Assembly: GCF_015706575.1 (NCBI RefSeq)
Contig: NW_024037047.1
Location: forward strand, 6,700,632 to 6,764,631
Origin: Patiria miniata
Lineage: Eukaryota; Echinodermata; Asteroidea; Valvatida; Asterinidae
Length of the DNA: 64,000 bases
Direction of reading: 5' to 3'
Every line of letters begins with the position of its first letter. Within the stretch, counting starts at the first letter, position 1. Below the pieces are notes generated by a model, which saw only the letters and a list, made by a program, of their open reading frames with translations, searched no databases and was not told where the DNA came from. Position numbers and translations under genes: made by a program. Shown piece after piece: positions 57,137-64,000 of the stretch.

Positions 57137-60100
57137 ATGATGAGTATGATCAAGCCAATCGTTAAGGGATTTTCTAGATGGAATAAAGCCACGCTGCGCG
57201 ATTACGTCCAGCGATATAATATACCGTACGATCAAAATGTTGCTCTTACGCGTAAAGTCTACATCAACGGGATAAAAAAATACGAAGCTCAATTTAGAAA
57301 CTTGAGGAAAAAGAAGCTACATGAGCTCAAACAGATTGTAGACGATTATGATCTAGAATATAACCCGTCGGGTTATAAGGGTCGATTTTTGAAAAAAGAT
57401 TTACTCTCGGCGATTCAAAACTCTAGGCAACCCGAGTATTTTCAAGAGGCTGAGTTTAGAGCGACGAGGAGATTTAGAAATAACTTTAGAAACTGGGAAC
57501 TGATTCCTAGACTTTTTAACGACGATTTAGTCAAGTTTTTTGATACGCACAAAGATCAAATTGTAAATAAAATCAAGTCAGAATTGAGAGAGCTGAGAGG
57601 TTTAAAAATGGAGCTCACAATCAAAATAAAATACGAAAAAACCAAACCCGATGGTACGATCGAAACGATCGAAGCTACACATTTTACCGATCAGAGAGTC
57701 GTTTTAAATCAAAGTCAAATAAAACAGGTTTTAAAAGAAGACATCGACCAGATATTTAAAAAGGATGAAAGGTATACGAATCAAGGATCGGGTTGGGTTT
57801 TAAAAAAGATAATGGCGTTGTATATCAACATCAACAGGTTTAACCCTGTGAGAGGTAGTTCTTATATTGACCTACCAAAATGTATCAAACAGAAAACGGC
57901 GATGATTAACATTAAAAACAAAGACGACGAGTGTTTGAGATGGTGTTTGAGAGCTGCTCTTGGGTTGTATACGGATAAAGTAAAAAATAACATAAAAAAC
58001 GATCCTAAATATAAAATTCATAAAGAAGAACCTGTTGTATACACCAAAGACGACGGACTCAAATTTAAAGGCGTAGACTTTCCAACACCGATCGACCAGA
58101 TACCAAAGATAGAAAGACAAAATAATTTAACGATAAACGTATACGGTTATGAGGGGGAAATATATCCGTTATACGTGTCTAAAAACTACAAACCAGAGTC
58201 ACGACCTATCGATCTGTTTTTGTTTTCTGAGGGCGACAAGCATCACTACTGCTGGATAAATAACTTTTCGAGATTGATTCACAACGTTACAAAAGATAAA
58301 AGTAAGAAATATTTTTGTCGAAGGTGCCTGAGTCATTATAGAACGCAAGTAAAATTAGATAGACACATGGCCGATTGTAACGGTATAGATACACATCCGT
58401 CAAAGATTGTATTTCCTACCGCTAAGCAAAAATATGTAAATAACGAGTGGATAGTCGACGAAAACGATGTGCCAACATTAGAATTTAAAAACTACAGGTT
58501 TAAACAAAAAGCACCGTTTGTAGTTTACGCCGACTTTGAATCGATATTAGAAAAAAACTCGGACGATAAAAAGAACAACACGCAAAAGACAAACATTCAC
58601 AAAGCTAGCGGTTACTCGTTGGTAGTAGTTAGATGCGACGGCACCAATGCGTATCAAGAGACTTATAGAGGTAAAGATGCTGTATCAAAGTTTGTAAATA
58701 AAATGTTAAAAATACAAAGCGACATAAATTGCATATTTAAAAAACCCCAACCCATGAAATTTAATGAGCGAGCTAAAGAACATCATGATACAACAAACAC
58801 GTGTTGGATTTGCGAGAAACCAATTTATCCCAATTACTCGAGCAACTGTCAGTGCCAGAAACCCCAAAAACCAAAAACAGAAAAACAAATAAAAGAACAT
58901 CAGTACGAAAACAAAAATGGATTTACAGAGTCTAAATGCCTCGAATGCAAAAAGAAAATCAACAAATTTAGAAAGGTGAGAGATCACTGCCACGTCACGG
59001 GTAGATATAGAGGTACCGCGCACGCCTACTGCAATCTAAAATTACAAGTTAAACCAGGTTTTACCCCCATACCAGTCGTCTTTCACAATCTGCAAAATTA
59101 CGACGCTCACTTGATCATGCAGAGTATTTCAGAGTACGATGAAAAGGAAATACAAGTTATCGCTAGAAATTCAGAAAAGTATATTTCGTTTTCGATCGGA
59201 AATATGCGATTTATAGACTCGTTTAATTTTATGGCGTCTTCGTTGGATAGATTATCTAAAGCTTGTCCGAGAGAGTCGTTTAAACTACTCAGAGAACATT
59301 TTAATCGTCAAAATATCGACTCGTTGTTACAAAAAGGAGTTTATCCGTATGAATACATGGACTCGTTTGACAGATTTCAAGAGACCAGCCTACCCCCCAT
59401 CGAACAATTTTACAGCAGCCTAAAAGACGAAAATATATCGCGAGAGGACTACGACAGAGCTAAACTGACGTGGAACGAGTTTAAAGTTAAAAACATGGGG
59501 GAATATCACGATTTGTACGTCACTACCGATACGTTATTACTGGCATGCGTATTTGAAAACTTTAGGAAAACGTGCATTACAAACTACGCGTTAGATCCGG
59601 CTAATTACTATACAGCACCAGGATTGTCGTGGGATGCCTTGTTAAAACACTCGGAAATTAAACTCGAACTATTGCAAGACGTAGACAAACATTTATTTTT
59701 TGAAAAAGCAAAAAGAGGTGGTATCTCAAGCGTGGGTGGTATGAGATACCACAAAGCCAACAACAAATACCTACCCGACCATAATCCAAACGAGCCGTCG
59801 AGTTACATCACCTACCTCGATGCAAACAATCTGTACGGCTGGGCCATGAGTCAATACCTGCCGTACAAAGACTTTAAATGGGCGTCTACAAAAACGTTTA
59901 CCGAGTCTAAGATATTATCTCTCAGGAAAACGTCAAACACCGGTTACTGCTTTGAAGTAGACCTCGATTACCCGGATAATCTCCACGACCTGCACAACGA
60001 TTATCCCCTAGCGCCAGAAAATATCGTCATACCAAAAGAATGGATGTCTGATTATCAAAACGAGTTATTGGATACCGAACCTAGTAGCAACGTGCAAAAA

Positions 60101-61108
60101 TTAACGTGTACCCTTAATCCTAAACAAAAATATGTTTTGCACTACGTCACGTTGCAGTTGTATCTCAAACTCGGCTTGAAACTTAAAAAGGTACATCGAG
60201 TGTTGCAATTTAAACAAGCTCCTTGGATGGCATCTTACATAGACAAAAACACGCAACTCCGAACAAAAGCGACCTCTGATTTTGAGAAAGACTTTTTTAA
60301 ACTGATGAATAACAGCGTGTTTGGTAAGACGATGGAAAACGTCAGAAACCGGATTGACGGTTACCTGCTCAGAGACAATAACGATGACGATCGAGATAAA
60401 TACCAAAAAATTATACAGAAACCGAGCTACAAAACGACGACGTCATTTTCAGAATGCAAATTGTCATTTGTCGAAAAGTACAAGACTAAAACCTTGTTAA
60501 ACAAACCAATCTATTGCGGAGTGAGTATCTTGGATCTCTCAAAGACGCTGATGTACGATTTTTATTACAACCATTTGAAAGACAAGTACAAAGATAAAAT
60601 CAGTTTGATGTACACAGATACAGACAGTTTGGTACTCGTAGTGCACACTGACGACGTGTACAAAGATATGCAGCAAAACGGGCAACAATACGACCTTTCG
60701 AATTATCCGACGGATCATCCTTTGTACGACCCAACCAATAAGAAAGTGATCGGTAAATTTAAAGACGAGTTTGGAGGTAAAATAGTCAAAGAAGTTGTTT
60801 GTATAAGACCTAAAATGTACTCCATTTTAACCGCTGACATCAACCTGAAAAAAGCCAAGGGTGTCACAAAATCGGTTACCTCTAAGAAATTAAAACACCG
60901 ACACTATTACGACTGCATCTTAAACAAGAAATCTCATTATGAAACCATGACTCACATTAGATCGGAAAATCACATCCTTTACACCGTATCTCTAAATAAA
61001 CTATCGTTGAGTCCGTTGGACACAAAGAGGTACATTTTACCGGATGGTATAAACACGCTGGCTTTTGGTCACTACGGCGGTAATTGCGTGTCCTCGGGTA
61101 CGACTTGA
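57137..61108 (+). CDS. POLB: Protein-primed family B DNA polymerase of Polinton
   Basis: 1323 residues with no internal stop; this enzyme would replicate the element from a terminal protein primer. Exonuclease motif I is Y-A-D-F-E at D466/E468, motif II N-Y-D at D656. Polymerase motif A is D-A-N-N-L-Y-G at D895, motif B N-N-S-V-F-G at about 1058-1063, motif C Y-T-D-T-D-S at 1159-1164. All catalytic acids are present. Before these lie SAP-like helices (about 10-95), a segment with C266 and H370 of unknown role, and a C2H2-type finger from C394. Between the exonuclease motifs is a zinc cluster (C601, C604, then D-H-C-H-V-T-G) like endonuclease VII fingers. The 3' end overlaps the convergent integrase by 37 bp. 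Known Polinton polymerases have the same general plan. The first ATG was chosen because an AT-rich leader abuts it; a second ATG follows directly. Confidence 0.95.
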   Translation: MMSMIKPIVKGFSRWNKATLRDYVQRYNIPYDQNVALTRKVYINGIKKYEAQFRNLRKKKLHELKQIVDDYDLEYNPSGYKGRFLKKDLLSAIQNSRQPEYFQEAEFRATRRFRNNFRNWELIPRLFNDDLVKFFDTHKDQIVNKIKSELRELRGLKMELTIKIKYEKTKPDGTIETIEATHFTDQRVVLNQSQIKQVLKEDIDQIFKKDERYTNQGSGWVLKKIMALYININRFNPVRGSSYIDLPKCIKQKTAMINIKNKDDECLRWCLRAALGLYTDKVKNNIKNDPKYKIHKEEPVVYTKDDGLKFKGVDFPTPIDQIPKIERQNNLTINVYGYEGEIYPLYVSKNYKPESRPIDLFLFSEGDKHHYCWINNFSRLIHNVTKDKSKKYFCRRCLSHYRTQVKLDRHMADCNGIDTHPSKIVFPTAKQKYVNNEWIVDENDVPTLEFKNYRFKQKAPFVVYADFESILEKNSDDKKNNTQKTNIHKASGYSLVVVRCDGTNAYQETYRGKDAVSKFVNKMLKIQSDINCIFKKPQPMKFNERAKEHHDTTNTCWICEKPIYPNYSSNCQCQKPQKPKTEKQIKEHQYENKNGFTESKCLECKKKINKFRKVRDHCHVTGRYRGTAHAYCNLKLQVKPGFTPIPVVFHNLQNYDAHLIMQSISEYDEKEIQVIARNSEKYISFSIGNMRFIDSFNFMASSLDRLSKACPRESFKLLREHFNRQNIDSLLQKGVYPYEYMDSFDRFQETSLPPIEQFYSSLKDENISREDYDRAKLTWNEFKVKNMGEYHDLYVTTDTLLLACVFENFRKTCITNYALDPANYYTAPGLSWDALLKHSEIKLELLQDVDKHLFFEKAKRGGISSVGGMRYHKANNKYLPDHNPNEPSSYITYLDANNLYGWAMSQYLPYKDFKWASTKTFTESKILSLRKTSNTGYCFEVDLDYPDNLHDLHNDYPLAPENIVIPKEWMSDYQNELLDTEPSSNVQKLTCTLNPKQKYVLHYVTLQLYLKLGLKLKKVHRVLQFKQAPWMASYIDKNTQLRTKATSDFEKDFFKLMNNSVFGKTMENVRNRIDGYLLRDNNDDDRDKYQKIIQKPSYKTTTSFSECKLSFVEKYKTKTLLNKPIYCGVSILDLSKTLMYDFYYNHLKDKYKDKISLMYTDTDSLVLVVHTDDVYKDMQQNGQQYDLSNYPTDHPLYDPTNKKVIGKFKDEFGGKIVKEVVCIRPKMYSILTADINLKKAKGVTKSVTSKKLKHRHYYDCILNKKSHYETMTHIRSENHILYTVSLNKLSLSPLDTKRYILPDGINTLAFGHYGGNCVSSGTT

Positions 61109-62070
61109 AGCTCTTGTCTCACAAAACTCCTTTTTGGGCCGTTTTGAAGGTAATAAAGAGTAGGACCCGTCGTGACTTTTTTACCGTTAATCATTTTAAA
61201 TTGACTCGTTCTTTTTTCCACGTTGAAGATGTCTACGCTCCAAATGGGGTCCGTGGCTCTTCTCGAGGTTCCACCCTCTTGCTCGCCCGGGTAATATAAA
61301 TATCTAACCATAGCATCTTGCGGTAATTGTTGCTCTTTTGTTTTAACGGGGTTAGCCGGCGATTGCCGGACCTGTTCTAGTTTAACCGCCTCTGACGGTG
61401 CTTTAGCTATTAATCTCGTCGTTTCATCGTTTATAGCTTTGATCACGCTGGGTAATCGCTCGACCCATTGCGTGTTTCTACTCTCGGGATTTAACATTTC
61501 TTGAGCGTACTGATGACCAAACAGTCTCTCGGCTAGCGTTCGATTAAATCTTTCTACGATACCCTGCGATCGGTGGTTTCCTGGTTCGCCTACGATAATC
61601 TCGACGTTTTTTGAGGTCATCCATTTTTTAAATGCGCCTTTAAATTCGGTACCGGCGTCTACTCTCAACGTTTTAGGGTAACTCAAAGGAGATCTCGCGT
61701 AAATCTTGACGATAGCATCTTGGGTGGAATCCGCCGTTTTAGAAACCAAAGGTTCTGCTTCGTGGTATCGACTCGCTACGTCGACAACCGTCAAAGCGTA
61801 TTTATAAGTCTTGCGTTTTACTTTATCCCAGGGTAGGTATAGCACATCCATTTGGTGAAAATCGTTTGGTGTTTCAAACTCTTGCGATGTACTCGTAGGT
61901 CTGGGTACATACGCGGGACCCGGTAGATAAATTTGCCAGATCGCTTGTTTTTTAAGCCAATCTATGATTACCTTTTTATCGATTTTTGTTTTATCGTGTA
62001 AATGGTCGACGGCGCTTTCACCTCTCCAATAACCACTCGGGCTATAATACAGTTTAGAAAATGTTTGCAT
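61072..62070 (-). CDS. INT: Polinton DDE integrase
   Basis: 332 residues, uninterrupted. A retroviral-type rve core has D75 (Q-M-D-V-L-Y), D138 (R-V-D-A-G-T-E-F) and E173 (G-I-V-E-R-F-N-R), with 34 residues between the last two by my count. The N-terminal ~60 residues hold helices but no clear HHCC zinc finger. The C-terminal ~90 residues hold a likely SH3/chromo-like fold. It would cut and join element ends, giving 6-bp target duplications in this family. It is convergent with the polymerase and divergent from the 62102 gene, 31 bp away. Confidence 0.93.
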   Translation of the reverse strand: MQTFSKLYYSPSGYWRGESAVDHLHDKTKIDKKVIIDWLKKQAIWQIYLPGPAYVPRPTSTSQEFETPNDFHQMDVLYLPWDKVKRKTYKYALTVVDVASRYHEAEPLVSKTADSTQDAIVKIYARSPLSYPKTLRVDAGTEFKGAFKKWMTSKNVEIIVGEPGNHRSQGIVERFNRTLAERLFGHQYAQEMLNPESRNTQWVERLPSVIKAINDETTRLIAKAPSEAVKLEQVRQSPANPVKTKEQQLPQDAMVRYLYYPGEQEGGTSRRATDPIWSVDIFNVEKRTSQFKMINGKKVTTGPTLYYLQNGPKRSFVRQELQVVPEDTQLPP

Positions 62071-62101
62071 ATTATTTAATATAAAAGACGTTTATAATAA
62101 T
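62071..62101. promoter_or_regulatory. 31-bp divergent start region
   Basis: Only 31 bp separate the integrase and 62102 start codons. It is almost all A/T, with gtttataataat reading right and ttaaataat reading left. Both promoters must overlap here or lie inside the neighbouring genes. Confidence 0.5.
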
Positions 62102-62530
62102 ATGGCTAGCGTTGCTATGATGTTAGGAGGCGCGATCGTCAATGCTTTAGCTTTTACGGGTTCAAACTTTTTCTTTTCAAATCTGAAACAGAGGGATGTC
62201 GACGAGGAGCGTAAGAGACACGATTTAGCGATAGAACAACTCTCGGCCGCCAAAGATAAGTGGCAACGAGAACGAACGAAATATCTAGATTTTCTCAACG
62301 AACGTATCAGAAAACAAAATGCCTCTAAAGAAACATTTTCCAACGTAGACCGAGCGTTGCGTTACTACAACGAGGTGAGTGGACAATCTACCAAACTACC
62401 CGTAGGACTGCAACGCGAACCCAAACTCGAAGATTTTTACGAGCCTAGCGACCAACAAAAAGAAAGAGAACTGGTGTTTATCGCGGGAGGAACGCTATTG
62501 GTGGGCTTCTTGGCTTACAGATATCTTTAA
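62102..62530 (+). CDS. Small Polinton protein with hydrophobic ends and coiled coil
   Basis: 142 residues. Residues 1-25 are hydrophobic and small (M-L-G-G-A-I-V-N-A-L). Residues about 30-75 are charged and helical, likely a coiled coil. Residues 124-142 form a membrane-type helix ending Y-R-Y-L. No enzyme motif. It lies between the integrase and the capsid-like gene, on the same strand as the latter and 22 bp before it, which suggests a virion or membrane role. I believe similar small proteins occur in other Polintons, but I cannot name its function. Confidence 0.75.
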   Translation: MASVAMMLGGAIVNALAFTGSNFFFSNLKQRDVDEERKRHDLAIEQLSAAKDKWQRERTKYLDFLNERIRKQNASKETFSNVDRALRYYNEVSGQSTKLPVGLQREPKLEDFYEPSDQQKERELVFIAGGTLLVGFLAYRYL

Positions 62531-62552
62531 ATTTAAAACTCGTATAAATAAA

Positions 62553-63821
62553 ATGAATGTGTATGGAAAAAAGCTCAATCCCAGCAGGCTATTAAAAATA
62601 CCCAGATCTATCAAGGGCGAGAGAAAAGAGGTGGTCATTACCCACAATCCTAGTAGTATATCGGCGGGGCAAACGCTGAGAGTTAAGTTTCCTCAATTGG
62701 GCGTAGACGACGTGATCGTACCCGGCACTTGTAAATTAGCTTTTAGTTTAGAACTCGACGGTGGAAGCGACGACAATAGAACCATTTTTGGTAATTTGGC
62801 CAGAAATTTAGTCAGCGAAATCAGCGTCAGGCTTCAAGGTCACGAAATTATAAGTTATCGTCACGCCGACGTGTATCACAACTTTAAAGACAATTGGATC
62901 AACAGCTCGACAACTCGAAACATGGCGTACTCGGGCATAGAAAAAGAAAACGTGTCTAAAATAAGAATGGGAGCTGGAGATGCTAACGCGGGTGCCAACA
63001 GCGGTAAAGATCAAGCTATCGCGGATGCCTATGGTAACAGATATTGTATTCCCCTAGACATTGACATACTGACTTCGCATCACCCTTTTTACCCCAGTGG
63101 TTTAAACCAACCTCTGACGTACGAGATAAAGTTTAACGATCACGAAAAAGTAGTCAACAGTTCAGATACGGCGGCGATGTATTCTATCTCAGACTTGTCT
63201 CTCGAATACGAAGTGGTGACCAACAGAGACCTAGCTATCACCATCAGGAATAAACACAAGGGGTTAATGCAATATCTGTTTGATAAAATCCACTCGCTAG
63301 AAGTTAGATCCGTCAACAAATCGGACACGCTTTGGAACGTCAGCGTCAATCAACCCATCAGGAGTCTCAAGGGTATTTTGTTTTTGTTTAAAGATCCCGC
63401 GGTCAAAAATCCGCAGCGATTTTACAATCCAAAAATAACCAAAACATCGGTGACCGTAGAAGGTAAACCCAATCAACTCTACAGTCAAGGCATGTTTCAG
63501 TATCAACACTGGAATGAAATTAGCAAGTTCTTTGGAGACAGCGATACCGAAAGCGGGCGCGGAGTAGCTAAAGACTTGAATTTGACGGGTTTTGACCTCG
63601 GAGACTACCTAAAAGACAAGTACGGTCTGTGGCTCGATTTTAGAAGTAACGACGACAACTCCGCTCACGGATCCGGTAGGAAACTCGGAGACGGAGGAGG
63701 CATCAACATTCAATTTAACAGAGAAGCCGAAAGTCAAGGTGACCTCACGATGTACGTATTTTTAGTCATGGATGCTCAATTGAACTTGGAAGACGGAAAT
63801 TTTAAATCTCTGTTAAGTTAA
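62553..63821 (+). CDS. Probable Polinton major capsid protein (double jelly roll)
   Basis: 422 residues, uninterrupted. It is rich in beta-strand-like alternation, with conserved-looking blocks L-R-V-K-F-P, D-V-I-V-P-G-T, N-L-A-R-N-L-V, Y-G-N-R-Y-C-I-P-L-D and S-L-K-G-I-L. No catalytic motif and no membrane segment. The length fits two jelly rolls, and the position next to the packaging ATPase fits the major capsid gene. The start follows cgtataaataaa. It could instead be another capsid component; I rate major capsid as most likely from family context. Confidence 0.72.
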   Translation: MNVYGKKLNPSRLLKIPRSIKGERKEVVITHNPSSISAGQTLRVKFPQLGVDDVIVPGTCKLAFSLELDGGSDDNRTIFGNLARNLVSEISVRLQGHEIISYRHADVYHNFKDNWINSSTTRNMAYSGIEKENVSKIRMGAGDANAGANSGKDQAIADAYGNRYCIPLDIDILTSHHPFYPSGLNQPLTYEIKFNDHEKVVNSSDTAAMYSISDLSLEYEVVTNRDLAITIRNKHKGLMQYLFDKIHSLEVRSVNKSDTLWNVSVNQPIRSLKGILFLFKDPAVKNPQRFYNPKITKTSVTVEGKPNQLYSQGMFQYQHWNEISKFFGDSDTESGRGVAKDLNLTGFDLGDYLKDKYGLWLDFRSNDDNSAHGSGRKLGDGGGINIQFNREAESQGDLTMYVFLVMDAQLNLEDGNFKSLLS

Positions 63822-63822
63822 A

Positions 63823-64000
63823 ATGACACAACCGCATTGCGCTTTAATCGTCGGCAAAACAAATTCGGGTAAAACCAAATGGATTTTGGATCTGTTAGAG
63901 TCAGACTATAAAAATACATTTGAAGCGATAGTCATCATTTGCCCTACCATATTTAAAAACAAAACGTACATCGAAAGAAAGTGGATTCAAGCAGATCTCG
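63823..64000 (+). CDS. ATP: Polinton packaging-type ATPase, N-terminal part (cut by window edge)
   Basis: The ATG lies one base after the stop of the 62553 gene. The first 59 residues show a hydrophobic strand (C-A-L-I-V), then Walker A G-K-T-N-S-G-K-T at residues 11-18, then a second strand (A-I-V-I-I-C-P). This matches A32/FtsK-HerA-type genome-packaging ATPases of Polintons and related viruses. Walker B and the rest lie outside. Confidence 0.85.
   Translation, partial: MTQPHCALIVGKTNSGKTKWILDLLESDYKNTFEAIVIICPTIFKNKTYIERKWIQADL

Larger units (their letters stand above)
56850..64000 (+). mobile_element. Maverick/Polinton, left part (continues past window)
   Basis: It is identified by a protein-primed family B polymerase, a retroviral-type integrase, a capsid-like protein and an A32-like ATPase in one compact block. 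The left end at 56850 is a candidate only: it begins AG (agtaggggagaag), as Polinton ends do, and the motif taccagacttt recurs at 56869 and 56925 in what would be the terminal repeat. tagttt (56844-56849) would be the 6-bp target duplication. The right terminus is outside the window. Confidence 0.85.

Overview
This window is animal genomic DNA. It shows long introns with GT-AG borders, EGF, pentraxin, TSP1 and CCP exons mostly split in phase 1, tRNA-derived SINEs, many MITEs, a long tandem satellite and a Maverick/Polinton. That combination suggests a marine invertebrate deuterostome, most likely echinoderm-like. The species cannot be fixed from sequence alone.

Region 1 (about 1-32.4 kb, + strand) is the 3' part of one large gene. 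I could place 23 consecutive exons whose splice phases all agree, coding for about 1,557 residues up to a stop at 32442. The 5' end lies outside the window. The product is a type I membrane protein: 21 EGF modules, a pentraxin/LamG-like domain over three exons, two more EGFs, one TSP1, one CCP/sushi-like module, an unrecognised module of roughly 150 residues, two GCC2/GCC3 (ephrin-receptor-like) cysteine repeats, one transmembrane helix and a short basic tail. The nearest known architecture is SVEP1-like or fibropellin-like. The introns are full of non-autonomous transposons, SINEs, a 59/60-bp minisatellite and a minisatellite built from copies of a splice donor.

Region 2 (about 30.9-56.1 kb) is a large inverted duplication. 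A left arm (30.89-36.30 kb) holds the transmembrane and tail exons plus 3' flank. A diverged reverse-complement arm (52.06-56.09 kb) holds a second copy of those two exons, with a one-base deletion in the stalk. The arms flank a spacer of about 15.7 kb, nearly all of it a roughly 320-bp satellite (about 45 units) with higher-order repeat structure. Because the arms are paralogous, each acts as an empty-site control for transposons inserted in the other.

Region 3 (about 56.85-64.0 kb) is the left part of a Maverick/Polinton with undamaged reading frames: a protein-primed family B DNA polymerase, a convergent DDE integrase, a small two-hydrophobic-end coiled-coil protein, a probable jelly-roll major capsid protein and the start of a packaging-type ATPase. 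The genes are tightly packed and AT-rich TATA-like sequence abuts their start codons. The element runs off the right edge of the window.
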